Assembly (NCBI GenBank): GCA_034359265.1
Contig: CP136890.1
Location: 99,783,501 to 99,847,500 of the forward strand
DNA: 64,000 bases
DNA from: Canna indica
Taxonomy: Eukaryota; Streptophyta; Magnoliopsida; Zingiberales; Cannaceae
Direction: 5' to 3'
Part shown: piece after piece, positions 21,945-33,525 of the stretch
Layout: every line of letters starts with the position of its first letter
Position numbering within the stretch: the first letter of the stretch is position 1
The notes under the pieces: model-generated
The model's database searches: none
The model's input: the letters and a program-made list of their open reading frames with translations, nothing else
Told to the model about the DNA's origin: nothing
Program-made: the position numbers and the translations under genes

Positions 21945-24494
21945 ATTATATGGATTTTAAATTGCTTGTCCCAACAAAATTATTCCCCCTGATTTGGTTT
22001 AAAATTAATCACCTCACCTTGTAACTTTCTCCCACAATCATATGTATGTTTCTACTTCACTTTTAACCTATGATGATACCTTTCTCTCACATTCATATAT
22101 ATACATATTTCTACTTCACTTTTAACCTCCTATCATAGCTGATATTTAGATTTGAATATTAAAATATTAAAATATTTTTGATTTAATTACCAATTAGAAA
22201 AGGAAGCTGAGAGGTGGTAGTGTAATTTTAAAAGTTAAAGAGGATTTGGTACTACAATTCATTAATATTAGAAGGGAAAAAGGCAGAGCATTTTTTCGAT
22301 TGAAGATCTTAGAAAGGACATATAATTAGATATAGTATTGACAGGCAATATTCTCCTCTCTCTCTTTTTAGGACACGCAGCATATACTTTACCTCAAAAT
22401 ATTACTCGAGCACTGCACATATTCTATCTCATGCCACACTAATAATTCACTTGTTACTTTTGAGCACTCTAAGCTGAGCTGGCGCTTTCCATCCTTCCAC
22501 TGTATCAGATAATATTTATGTCAGAGACTTGAACACAATCAATCTCTGTTTCATTCTCACATCATCAGAAGTAAATAGTTTTCATCTTTTCATCAGAAAA
22601 ATAAGAACAGAAATGTTTATTTTTTCCAAAAGGAAAACTGAGGAACAAACAGTGTAAAAACTCACTACATGAGCATGCAGTGAGTGATGATGACATTTTG
22701 CAGCATTGAATCTCTTCCTCCCTTTGTTCTCAATGGCATTTGTCATCCTTTTAAGCATTGCACTGTTTTTGAGATGACAACAAGAACTCTACATGAATCA
22801 GAAGCTTTGCCCCACAACTCACTCTCTCTCTCTGTTTAGCAATTAGCAAAAAAACAAGTCATTCTTGCTGCCAAATACACTGAAACTGTCCAAAGCTAGG
22901 AAACAGACAACATCAAACCATCCTCATCCAAAAGTACTGCTCAAAGCTCAAACTTTTCAGCTCTAAAAGAATTCAGTAACTCCAATTTGGTGTGAATTTT
23001 AAAATGAGATGAATTAGGAGGAGGGTAATGAACTATCTAGTAGGCATCATCAACTACATGTTAGGCTGATTCCTATAGCATCTTAAAAAGTTAAATAAAG
23101 TGGCATTCACATGGATAATCTGTGCAAGAAAACAAGACTTCAAATTTATATACACAACTTTAAGAACAGACCTTTATGAACATGTATGCACAGTTGATTA
23201 GGAGGGAAGCAGCCAAGGTGGCAATTGAGTTCAATTAGTTCAATTTTTGTTCAATGATTAGGGTTCAGTGGGATTAGTCCTGTATGCGTTTAATTATTAA
23301 TTAGTACTCAAGCATTTGCTATTTGCTCAATCAATGGTATGTTTATAATTATTTAATATGTAGTGCTAATGCAGGTTGTAAAAGAAGTGATATCACCAAT
23401 AACAGAGCAAAAGAAAACGATAAAAGTATATGTATTTTAATATGTGGGAAAAAGAATCAAAAGATATGTAAGAATATTACAAAACCTACCTGTCAATCCA
23501 ACAACAAATTAATTATGCCATATAACTTGTTATCTAACAAAGAAAATTCAAATACTTTGACTCCTCTTTAGTCTCTTGCCATATATACTGGGGATTGCAA
23601 CTATCAATCAATTATATGGGCAGGAAATCCTTGGGAATTATATATCTACCAGTTAATTAATTAATTAATTGAAAAAATAAGAATATAAATGATAAAGAAA
23701 TAGGAGATCGCCCAAATTCCGGCTGAAATCAAGGGGGGAGGGACCAACTGAAAATGACCTAATTTAAGGTTAAGTGATGCATGAACAAAGGCAATGAAAG
23801 CAACATCTTCCTCATCACCACTGTGTCTTAAGACTAGCTAATAGTTAATTGCTTGCTCTCCATTATTTTAGATTAGTGCATGTATTAATTATAGGGTTGA
23901 GTTCAGAAATAATGCACATATAATGCAGTGAAACTAAACACCTAACCATATATCGAAATTTTAATTAAGTTCATGGCAAGCATGACTATATATACTATTA
24001 ATTAAAATTCCTGAGAAATAAAAAATATGAGTAAATCATGACAATTTTTTTGTTTGATATTTTAGCCTCTCGTTTTTCTTTAAAAATTCTATAATAATTT
24101 ATTTACTTTATTAGATAGAGTAGGATAAGATAAGATAATAAATATTGAAGTATTGGATAATAATTTTTTAATCCGGTGTACATTAGATATAATATTAATT
24201 TTATATTATTCTAATACATGCATTAAATAAATAATATATATAAATCTATCTCTTATCCAATAAAACAAACACAATATAAGATGATGTGTGATGACATGAA
24301 TATGATATATGATTATGACAACACTTTTTGATTTTTCAATTTATAAGTTTTTTTGCATGAATTTTAAAGTTAAATGAATGATGATAACAATTTAGTCTAC
24401 TTAGTTATAGGGTTGACAATTCAGATTACCAAGGTAAAAAATAAATAATTCATACTTGACACAAACACAATTAGCCTACGACACAAACCCAAAT
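21945..24494. other. long intergenic stretch
   Basis: No coding gene recognised. A ~65-bp tandem duplication ending TTTCTACTTCACTTTTAACC lies at about 22015-22130. A CT-rich, less AT-biased section at 22350-22900 could be transcribed but has no ORF or recognised small RNA. A diverged copy of the ~200-bp MITE lies at about 24105-24275. A hAT-like left end, TAGGGTTGACAATTC, is at about 24411. Confidence 0.4.
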
Positions 24495-24506
24495 CATTTA
24501 TTAAAT

Positions 24507-25096
24507 AATTAATAGCAAAAAAAAATGAACTTTGATCATTCGAACTTTTTCCATTAGTTAGACAATACACAAACTTAGTATATGTTGCCTCGTTTGGCAT
24601 ACCCCGTCAATTTTAACAAAAATGGTTAATCTGTCGCGTTAACAGAGTATACATGACAAGTATGTATCCTACGTGGTATCTATTATCATTTTGTCTATCA
24701 CCAATCACTCATGTATGTTAAGCGAGGATGGGTAAATTGATAATTTTGTTGTAGTGTCAGCTTCAACTATGAACATACATATGCTCCTCCAATTAGGACA
24801 TGATTTGAAGACGACATGAAAATTATTCATTTGTTCATCCCTGATTAATAATACATGAGCCGTTGATGACAGACAAAATGATAATTTGGTTTGAAAATTC
24901 TACTCGATCGGTGTAATAGATGCCACATGTACTATGTTAACATGACAGATCAATCATTTCTGTTAAAATTGATAGGGTATGCCAAATGAGATAATAAATA
25001 TTAAGTTTGTGTATTATTTTGCTAACGAAAAAAGTTCGTACTAGTTTAAAAAAAGTAGAAAAATGATCAAAGTTCGTATTTTTTAAACTATCAACC
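24507..25096. mobile_element. MULE-type foldback element, 590 bp, with 11-bp TSD
   Basis: Long terminal inverted repeats. The left arm runs AATTAATAGC...GAACTTTGATCATT and TTTGGCATACCCCGTCAATT; the right arm is the complement of GGTTGATAGTTT...GAACTTTGATCATT and TTTGGCATACCCTATCAATT. The direct repeat ATTTATTAAAT flanks it at 24496-24506 and 25097-25107. It appears nested in an older element with GACACAAACCC / GACCCGTTTA motifs on either side. No coding capacity. Confidence 0.75.
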
Positions 25097-26026
25097 ATTT
25101 ATTAAATGGGTCAACAAGTTAAACATGAATTCGACCCGTTTATCATCAAATGCATGATTCGACATATATATATCACAAGACCAAAAGTAGAAAAAAAAAA
25201 AATCAATAAAAAGACCTGCATGGACCTTAAGTTCATGACATATTTCTTGCTAGTCATAAATGAAATATGCGAGCCATAAATGAGTTGACCCGTTTATACA
25301 TGAAAAAAGGGAAAAATTTCAACCAAACCATTTATTGCTGTTGATTGTATCATGTCAAATTTTGTCGGAGTCTAGTTAGCTAATATATACACATACATAT
25401 AAAAGTAAATAATATTTATAACTCTAACTAAATAAAATACTTAAATTGTGAGTATTACGGTTGGTGTGAATATTTTATATTTTTTTAAAAAATTTGAAGT
25501 TCAAATTTCATTATATACTATCTTTGCTTTTTAAAATAAATAAATAAAAGACCGTCACATGTAAAATGTGGATGATTAAATGATGCCTAAATGATTAGTA
25601 TTCTTAATCAATCCATGGAGTACATATTCTTTCTTCTAGCTACTATGCATGTCTTTTTCTCTTATAGTTGTAATTATAATCCCCTAAACTTTCTCCCACA
25701 TTTATTGACGTACCCTAAATTTAATTTGTCTCTACCGATGCAATCCATCCTACGTATTCTTCCACTCATTCTTCAAACACAAAGAATCCCCATATTTAGC
25801 ATCACACTAACTAATTAACAAAATATATATTTTAATCCACCCATTCAACTACTTTTATTAGACTTGCAAATTACTTAATTACTGGTGATTTATAATAGGA
25901 TTAAATAAATATAGAGTATAATCCAACTAATCATGCAATTTTGTTCCGTTCTGAGATATATTAATCATTGCTAAATATTAGTAATATTATAAGACGAGAG
26001 GATCAAATTGCTTATATTTTTAGACA

Positions 26027-26034
26027 TATATAAA
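26027..26034 (+). promoter_or_regulatory. candidate TATA box of the AGC kinase gene
   Basis: TATATAAA about 140 bp before the kinase ATG, followed by a CT-rich, then GA-rich leader (26085-26160). Position and motif fit a core promoter. Confidence 0.5.
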
Positions 26035-26172
26035 ATGCTAAATAAAGAAGAGGCCGGCACAACACAAACGACTTGTCTTCTTAAATTCTCATCTCCTCCT
26101 CCTTCCCCGTTTCCTCTCTAACGAAGTGGGAAGAGGAAGAAGAAGACGACGACGACTTCATTGTTGGCGATA

Positions 26173-27459
26173 ATGGAGCTGGACTTAGACCGGCTCAGAG
26201 CGCTTCGAGTAATCGGCAGGGGAGCCATGGGAACTGTGTTCCTCGTCACCCGCCGTTGCAGCGACTGTGACGGCGATGATCCTCACTCTTCTCTTCCCCC
26301 TCTCTTTGCGCTCAAGGTTGTGGACAAACACTCCCCCTCCGCCAAGCCTGACGCCGACCGCCGCGCCCGCTGGGAGCTCAACCTCCTCTCCCGCCTCACC
26401 TCCGCGGCCGGCGACGGCCCTGGTCACCCCTTCCTGCCGTCGCTGCTGGGGTCGGTGGAGACGCGGGAGCTGCTCGCGTGGGCTGTCCCCTTCTGCCCCG
26501 GCGGTGACCTCCACGCCCTCCGCCACTCCCTCTCCCCCGACGCTGCATTCTCGCCTGCCGCCATCCGCTTCTACCTCTCCGAACTCGTCGACGCCCTCGG
26601 CCACCTCCATTCTCTCCGCGTCGCCTACCGCGACCTCAAGCCGGAGAATATCCTCCTCCAGTCGTCCGGCCACGTCACCCTCACCGACTTCGACCTCTCC
26701 CGCCACCTTCCCCCCTCCACAACCTCGCCCTCCTCCGCCTCGTCCTCCGCCAGTCCCGTTCCTCCGCACCCGCACGACAGCCGCTCCCGCCGCCGCCACC
26801 GCCGCCACCTCACCCGCATCTTCGCCCTCGGCGGGGCAGCTTCGCCCGCCGAGGCCGACCACCACTACCATTACCACCTCAAGAAGGCTCGGTCCGCCAG
26901 GGTCTCCCCCGTGAGCCGCCGCCGCCCCAGCTTCTCCTGCCCCCCCGCGGGAGGGGACCGGTCGTTCTCGTTCGTGGGGACGGAGGAGTACGTGTCGCCG
27001 GAGGTGGTGCGCGGGGAGGGGCACGGCTTCGCCGTCGACTGGTGGGCCCTCGGAGTGCTCGCCTACGAGATGTCCTACGGCCGGACGCCATTCAAGGGGC
27101 GAAACCGCAAGGAGACGTTCCGCAACGTGCTCTCCCGGTCGCCGGAGTTCGCGGGGAACCGCCGCTGCGCTCTCACCGACCTCATCGAGCGCCTCCTCGC
27201 CAAGGACCCCGCGCGCCGCCTGGGGTCCGCAGGCGGCGCGGACGAGGTGCGGGCTCACCCCTTCTTCGGCGGGGTTCAGTGGGACCTCCTCTCAGACGTC
27301 ACGCGGCCGCCCTTCCTGCCGCCGCCGCTGGACGACCTCGAGGAAGCGGTGACGACGGCGCTCGCTGAGGACGGCGGCTTCGACGTCAGGGACTACTTCA
27401 AGAGACTCCGACAGCCGCCGTCGCCGTTGGGGTCTTCGAGCTCGTTGACGGAATTCTAG
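26173..27459 (+). CDS. UCNL: AGC-VIII protein kinase, UNICORN-like, intronless
   Basis: Serine/threonine kinase of the plant-specific AGCVIII group; UNICORN in Arabidopsis controls planar growth of ovules and other organs. One uninterrupted 428-residue frame with TAG stop. The opening ELDLDRLRALRVIGRGAMGT is family-typical and contains the glycine loop (15-20). Catalytic Lys is K48 (ALKVV), the alpha-C Glu probably E68, the catalytic loop YRDLKPEN (152-159) with D154. The metal motif is DFD (172-174) in place of DFG, the AGCVIII signature. Between DFD and GTEEYVSPE (269-277) is a ~95-residue insertion rich in Ser, Pro, Arg and His with a basic run (SRSRRRHRRH), typical of AGCVIII kinases. The C-terminus is SSLTEF; a clear hydrophobic FxxF motif for PDK1 docking is not seen. 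Strong GC bias at third positions. The ATG at 26173 is chosen because family similarity begins there. Confidence 0.92.
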   Translation: MELDLDRLRALRVIGRGAMGTVFLVTRRCSDCDGDDPHSSLPPLFALKVVDKHSPSAKPDADRRARWELNLLSRLTSAAGDGPGHPFLPSLLGSVETRELLAWAVPFCPGGDLHALRHSLSPDAAFSPAAIRFYLSELVDALGHLHSLRVAYRDLKPENILLQSSGHVTLTDFDLSRHLPPSTTSPSSASSSASPVPPHPHDSRSRRRHRRHLTRIFALGGAASPAEADHHYHYHLKKARSARVSPVSRRRPSFSCPPAGGDRSFSFVGTEEYVSPEVVRGEGHGFAVDWWALGVLAYEMSYGRTPFKGRNRKETFRNVLSRSPEFAGNRRCALTDLIERLLAKDPARRLGSAGGADEVRAHPFFGGVQWDLLSDVTRPPFLPPPLDDLEEAVTTALAEDGGFDVRDYFKRLRQPPSPLGSSSSLTEF

Positions 27460-28806
27460 CCGGCTGCCGTCGTCCTTTTGTTTTTTTCCCCCTCCCTCTT
27501 TTTCTAAATCTGTAGATAGTAGGGAGGGCGTTGGAATTAGGTCACAGATGAAGGTGCAAAATGAAAAATGTTCTCGATTGAGGATTTGAGACAGGGCCGC
27601 ACGTACGTCGAATCCATCGTCTACTAAAGTTGGATCATGTCGTATGTGATGTTCCATTTTTAACCTTTTACATATGCAATGAATGGTTTCAAGTCTGCTC
27701 ACACAGTGACACAACAAAATACCTCATGAATTCCAAGTCAAAGTTTTGCATGGTGAGCAAGCTTCAAATTTTCTCCGGTCATTATCATGATTAGGGTCCA
27801 TTTTCTTGAATTATAAGCTACAAATGATATGTTAATGTGATGCTGATAAACTAATCTTAGATTTGCATGACAAATACTTCCAAGTAGGTCACCACCATGA
27901 ATGGCATCATTGATGTAAGCATTGACTACAACAGCACCTCTGTTGACTATGGTCTTCCATGTTTTCTTGATTCAATGATAATGCATTACACGTCATATTT
28001 CTTAGTCATGGAAAGCAATGATAGCAGTCGTACGACATTGAAACAAATATATGATTGAATTAATTCTTCATGGATCAAAAAGACTCGGTTGCTATCACTC
28101 TATCAGACATCAGTTTGCCACCCAAAGAGACAAAAAGAAGAAGGCATTCACAGACAGCAACTCATGTGAATCATGGAGTTCTGCAAGAGGACAGGAACAA
28201 AGAACTGTGTATTCCATCGCATACAAGAAGAATGACATGCACACAATAAGACACAACATCCTTTGATTCTGCTCCCATCGTTTGTCCATTTTAATAGATA
28301 GGGATGAATCCTTGTGTTTTTGTGTTCTCTTGTGTTCTCTTTTGTGTTCTCATATCACACTCATGTTTGCACAATGATGACAGGCTACTAGGCTCCCACC
28401 ATCTCTTTGTGGTTCAACCACAATTCATTCTCCCACCAACTCACTTTCTTCTCATTGACAAGTACTAGTCCACAAAATAAATGGAGAACCAGTGATCAAA
28501 ATGATGCTCTGAGAAGAAAATTTTGATCATATATTAACCTTCTGTCTCATCTACACTTCCCACCAAAAGAATCCACTATCAAAAGCTCTTTTATGGCCAC
28601 AGATTATTGAGACATCTTCTGTGCAGTTGTCCTCTGCATCTGCAACATGTAAGATATATACAAACCAACAAAAGTCAAGGCACGGTAGTTCTCCATGTTA
28701 ATAGATCAACCATCATCTCTATTAAGAATGTTAACTATGCTAAACTCAGTCCATCTACAGGAGTTCACATTTTAAAAATCCCAACTCAATTCAGGCTGCT
28801 GGACAA
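27460..28806. other. kinase 3' region and intergenic DNA
   Basis: About the first 250 bases are probably 3' UTR. A TGTGTTCTC motif repeats three times at about 28320-28350. No gene recognised. Confidence 0.4.
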
Positions 28807-28811
28807 TTTTG

Positions 28812-29314
28812 TGTTAGAATATTTTTAATTAAATATATATTTCTTTATTTTTAAAATAATTTTTTTGTGGGCTACGGTCATTTTTGGTTTTGATTTATAC
28901 GAGTTAATCTCATAATCCTATTTGAGATGCATATAAGCTTATCTAATTTGATCCATGTGGCTTGAGCTTGAAACACTTAATCTTGATTGGTGTAATTAGT
29001 CAACTGTAGACCCGATTAATAAAGTCCGTGATGAAAAAAAGCTCATTTGATCGATTATATATTAATGCTAGATCCCCTCTACACACATGATATATATAAT
29101 ACGGGATTAGAAACCCTATTTCATTGTTATTTTTCTCATCAAAACAGAGTATTTTAAGAAGGTGTTGTAGAGGAATATCTAGCGTTTCTCGACGACCCAG
29201 AAAATTGCTTTCGCTGTAATTATATATCATTGAGTAAGATCTTTCTTTTACTTCTCTATTTATTTTTGATGTTCTTAAATTCATATAATCTTATGGCATT
29301 AAATTTTTCTTACA
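28812..29314 (+). mobile_element. solo LTR, 503 bp, with 5-bp TSD
   Basis: Starts TGTTAGAATATT and ends TTTTTCTTACA, the TG...CA form of an LTR, with inverted ends TGTTAGAA / TTCTTACA. A 5-bp direct repeat TTTTG flanks it (28807-28811 and 29315-29319). Inside are a TATA-like GATATATATAATAC (about 29088-29101) and a following GGGATTAGAAACCC leader, as in an LTR promoter. There is no internal domain or second LTR, so this is a product of LTR-LTR recombination. Superfamily not determined. Confidence 0.65.
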
Positions 29315-29319
29315 TTTTG

Positions 29320-30065
29320 CTCAAGTAATTATGTTAACCCCAAATCTAGAAACTGCATGAAGATGATTTGGAAGCATAATGCAAGCGTAAACAGGATGGA
29401 GATTCAAGGATCAGAATTCAGAATGCAGCCACGAATCTAGTTTCCCCCTTTTATCATATATACCTTTCCTTTCTTTTGCGAGAATCTCGGTCTGTGCTAA
29501 GTCAAATGCATCTTTTACAGAGAAGAAACATGGGCTCTGGCTAGAAGAAGAATAGCATCTTAAGCATGAAATGACATTTCCACTCGAGTGAGTCTGATAC
29601 TTGCAAACACGAACATGCAGTCTAAAATGATGCTTGGCAAGGAGAATAAACCTTTTGCATGTGCTCAACTTGCATATCATATATTTCAAGCAATGATTGA
29701 GTGCCTCCTTAAGTTACTCGATGCATGTTATCTCTCAATAATTTGATGTTCAATAGCACCCTTCCTTCAAGGAATTTTTCTGCATGCCTAGTACTGTTCA
29801 TTCTCTGCCCCAATTCTACTGAAACTTTAGAGGAACAAGAATGCATGCTATTAGATGAACTGATAACTGATGTAACTCTTTGACTTGGACAAGTGAAAGC
29901 ACAAAACTCTTGAAAGATATATAACTTACACGGTTACATGCACCTATCAGTTCAACATATATCTTATAAGTATTCCAACTGCTTAAATAAACTTCAAGAT
30001 CAGGATCATAGAGCCTATGAATTCTTCCTGTAGATAGGTGTTGTTAAAGAAGCAAGCAAGCTTGC
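29320..30065. other. intergenic DNA
   Basis: Nothing recognised. The minus-strand frame at 29411-29689 shows no family motif and is not supported as a gene. Confidence 0.4.
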
Positions 30066-31035
30066 TTTTTTTTTAATTTTTTTTCCCTGAGCAATAAAAA
30101 CCTGTAATATATTCAAGAGTAATGAAACAATTATAGGTAGTAGCAGGGGAAAGAAAACAAGTTTTAAAAGTTAGTAAAGAACAAGTGGTGAAGGGAGCTC
30201 TGGAATTTGAGGAAGTAGTCGAAGCCGAATCCATTCCTTGGAACACCCTAGAGTTCCTTTCAAACCATAAGGACCAATTCCAGACCAACAAGAGTTTTGT
30301 CCTAAGCCTTTTAACCTTCAAACTTCCTGAATAATCCTCCATCCAAGGTTGATCAGTGATAGGAAAGAAACTTTGATGTAAGGCCGAAGGAAATAGAGTC
30401 CAGCCATGAGCCAAGTAGGAGCAGTTTGTGAACAAGTGAGCATGAAATTCCTTGTCAGAACAATAAAGAAAACAAGTATCTTCATTTGTGACTCCCCAAG
30501 ATATCAAACGATCTCTAGTCAGCAATCTCTGCTTAAACCATAGCCAACCAAAAATCGCGATCTTATGAGGGATACCAAGCTGCCAAAGGAATTTAGTGAA
30601 GCTATTCAGGACACCCCGAAAGTTCAATAATATGTAAAGACTCTTAGTGGAGAATACACCAAGCTTTGTTCACTTCCACACAAGAAGATCCTCTCCAGAA
30701 GAGTTTTGAACAGGTTCAAGGTCCCTAGCCAAACTGCATAGAGAATTGAAGCTAATCAAAGAGGAGAAAGTAAGGTTCTAGTTCACAAAACGACCATCAG
30801 AGTTGAGCAATTTGGCTTCAGAAATAAAAATATTCGACTGCTCTGAAAGATGAAAAAGCAAAGGATATTTGAAGGCGAGACAATCCTCATTCATCCTATT
30901 ATCAATCCGTAACTTGAGAAGAGCTCCCAAACCAACTTGCCAGCGAACACAAGAGAGGAAAAGGTCAAGAATGCCAATAAGATCCTTCCAAATAGGAGAA
31001 GTCATCCTCATGAAGCTTCTATTATGAGACTTCAT
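30066..31035 (-). pseudogene. LINE ORF2 C-terminal fragment (zf-RVT), minus strand
   Basis: Non-LTR retrotransposon relic. In minus-strand order, 31035-30778 encodes SPIWKDLIGIL... and RWQVGLGALLKLRIDNRMNE, matching the segment that follows the LINE reverse transcriptase. Then 30627-30073 encodes LWQLGIPHKIAIFGWLWFKQ, RLLTRDRLISWGV and a cysteine pair with HAHLFTNCSYLAHGW, which is the zinc-binding zf-RVT domain. The two pieces are in different frames separated by stops. A T-run at 30066-30084 on the plus strand is the poly-A end of the element. Target-site duplication not identified. Confidence 0.8.
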
Positions 31036-32332
31036 TCAAGTATTTAACATACGATAAATCTAATGCACTTCGATTCAAATGTTGCATCTGGAACTGAATA
31101 TCTCATGCAAATATATGAAAATTCCACAGAGATTAAGTGAAATGTTGAACTGCATGTTTCGATTATAAGTATCGAGGAATTCCACCATTTCAACTCATAA
31201 AGTTACGTAAAATGTCTCCAATTCGAGAACGAAGATACAAATGCAGATCAATGACAACCATCGATCTAAATGCCAAGCAACATCATCTTAATAATTTAGT
31301 AATTCCTCTTCTTTATGTCAACCTACGGTGACCAGAATCAATGGTTATAGCAAACCCATTATGACGGGCCCAAACCTTGTGAAACGAGACATTTTGGGCC
31401 CATCTTAAGGCGGAAGAGGGAAATACTCACGGTGATATTACCATTTTTTTTTTTAAAATGACACGTGATAACTTTTCATGGGTCCAAATATATATATATA
31501 TATAAAATAATTGAAAAATTAATAAATTGAAATAGGAAAATATTAATTGCAAATTTATTTCATAATTAACTTTCCTAGCATTAATATTTTATAATTTCTA
31601 ATTTATTAATTTATTAATTTTTTTTTTTTTAAATATTTAAACTAGTGAAAAACTGTCACGTGTCATTTTAAACAAGATCATATTAAATAAATAACATTAA
31701 GTTAACAGATGAGGTGTTTTGTTAGTTTTACAAAATTTAATTTTTTTTTGTCTAATTTTAAAGTTCACGAGGATAATTACAAATGGATCATAATAATTCA
31801 GGTGAGATTTTTGTTATTTATCCTTTATTTTGTGACAAAGTCTATCTGTTTTCCAATAACTCACCGTAGTGAGCAGAATCGAGGCTTATAACGGGCCAAC
31901 TATTACGAAGATTAGCCCAAATTGACCCAGCGAAGTACATTATCCATCCGGTAAAATTACCGACCTCAATGGATTGATTGGCTTTCTTTAATTATGTATT
32001 AGTATTCAATTAATTTCTCGTGCATATGCTAATCAAGAATTAATCAATTTTTCCTCTCCAGTTCCAAACAAATACCATCCGATATATTTCTTTCAAACCA
32101 CACGAAGGTAGAAATCAAGATTAAAAGATAGGTACAAATTAAATCAATGAAAGCATAGCCAATCAAAGAAGAAAGAAAGAAGCAAATGATATATCATCCA
32201 TGCATAAATGCAACAATTAAGATCATTAGATAATTACGAGAGACTCCTCATTATTAATTCCTTAATTAATTCGACAGCCACACAGATCAGGGAGGCTAAT
32301 CTTTCTTTCTTTCTCCTTAATAATTAGGGAGG
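31036..32332. other. intergenic, with a foldback at about 31455-31672
   Basis: TTAAAATGACACGTGATAAC at about 31453 is mirrored by GTCACGTGTCATTTTAAAC at about 31655-31673, with AT-rich DNA and a (TA)n run between, so a MITE-like foldback is likely. A weaker direct repeat (CAGAATC...TTATA...GCCCAAA) occurs at about 31330-31375 and 31875-31920. No gene. Confidence 0.45.
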
Positions 32333-32509
32333 CTACTGCAAGTAGAAGGCGACGAAGGAGAGGAGGGCGGCCCCAACGGCGGCTCCGGCGGCGGGGGTGA
32401 CCGCGAAGGACGCGCTGGCAGGGCCGGGAGCCGGTGCCTCAGCAGCCAAGGCGCCGGTGGCCGAAGCGGCGGCGACGAGGACGGCGCAGGCGATCTTCTT
32501 CATCTCCAT
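32333..32509 (-). CDS. AGP23: arabinogalactan peptide, AGP23-like
   Basis: Short cell-surface proteoglycan backbone. 58 residues, single exon, TAG stop. The protein begins [20 protein letters not shown], a signal peptide likely cleaved around ALA-AEA. A tiny mature core follows, with AP and TP dipeptides ([17 protein letters not shown]) as hydroxyproline/arabinogalactan attachment sites. It ends in a hydrophobic tail ([16 protein letters not shown]) that fits a GPI-anchor signal. The layout matches the AG-peptide family, especially the AGP23/AGP40 subgroup, in which the [10 protein letters not shown] start is conserved. The coding sequence is extremely GC-rich against its AT-rich flanks. The ATG at 32509 is preferred because it gives the full family start. 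Confidence 0.93.
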   Translation of the reverse strand: MEMKKIACAVLVAAASATGALAAEAPAPGPASASFAVTPAAGAAVGAALLSFVAFYLQ

Positions 32510-32630
32510 TGCTAGCTTCTGAATTGATTTGATGAGGAGGAGAGGAGGAGAGAGACTGCCGATTAGTTGTTGGTAGCTCTCCTTCTCCTTTGTTTGCAGG
32601 CCTGAGGAAGAAGGTGCACGGTGGAGTGGG

Positions 32631-32637
32631 TTTTATA
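32631..32637 (-). promoter_or_regulatory. TATA box of the AG-peptide gene
   Basis: CTATAAAACC on the minus strand about 122 bp upstream of the AGP ATG, followed by a CT-rich leader. A good match in sequence and distance. Confidence 0.65.
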
Positions 32638-33124
32638 GGGCGATTGAATGGTCATTAGGAAATCAAGGTTAATTAGGTTTAGTTAGGGGATTCATGCTAT
32701 CTGCGTGTTGCAACGGAGAGGGTTCTACGTGCAGGCAATGCGTCGTTTGGTCAACTATGTTGACCGAGTATGGCGGAGGATCAACCGGTTACCACCAAAA
32801 TTGGTGGTTGTAGGCTTGTAGCTTGGTTTGCTGTAATTTTAGCATGTTTTTGTTAATTTCATCCTTGCGAAGCAAATTAATGAAATGATCGAAACTTGTC
32901 CGAGAATATATATATATATATATATACGAAGCAAATTCAAAACGTATTCTGAGTATATATACTGGTTTAATTAAGAAATGCAGTGCAGCGAGCGAGGATG
33001 ACAAGTTGCCAAGTAAAATATAAATATCTGGAAGACAGAATTCAATCATCTTGAAAGTTAGATTATGTATAATAATATAATTATAATGATAAATTAACTG
33101 GGGGTTGAATGAGTTGTCTACGAG

Positions 33125-33517
33125 TAAGGGTGTCCATTGTTCGATTCGATTCAGTTTCAACGATTGCAAGTTCAATTCTTGATCCGAACCAAACCCGAAT
33201 TTTGAGTTTCGGCTCGGATTCGATTCTCGGAATTCGGAAACTGACCCGAATCAAAAATCGAATTAATTTTAAAAAATTAAAAAAATAATTTTTAACCCAA
33301 GTAAGTAAATGGATATTAGGCAATAATTTTTAATTTTTAATCGAATTAATTAAAATTTTGATTTTCGGGTTGGAAATCGAACTAAACCAAATAATTTCGA
33401 TTCGGATTAGAATGATTTAGGGTTCGGATTCAGATTAAAATTTCGGTATGAATTTTTTTTTTAATTTAATTTATTTCGATCTAATACGATTCGATTTGAA
33501 TCGAATAGACAATCCTA
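33125..33517. mobile_element. non-autonomous hAT-type element, 393 bp
   Basis: Ends TAAGGGTGTCCATTG and the complement of TAGGATTGTCTATTCG. It is flanked by TCTACGAG (33117-33124) and TCTACGAA (33518-33525), an 8-bp duplication with one change. The interior is filled with TTCGATTCGGA-type motifs on both strands. Confidence 0.75.
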
Positions 33518-33525
33518 TCTACGAA

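Noticed and set aside
26267..26914. 215-residue plus-strand frame overlapping the kinase
   Set aside because: Pro/Ser/Thr-rich out-of-frame shadow of the same GC-rich exon.
26185..27258. 357-residue minus-strand open frame opposite the AGC kinase
   Set aside because: It is antisense to a clearly conserved kinase; GC-rich third positions remove stop codons on the other strand. Composition is low-complexity with no family motif.
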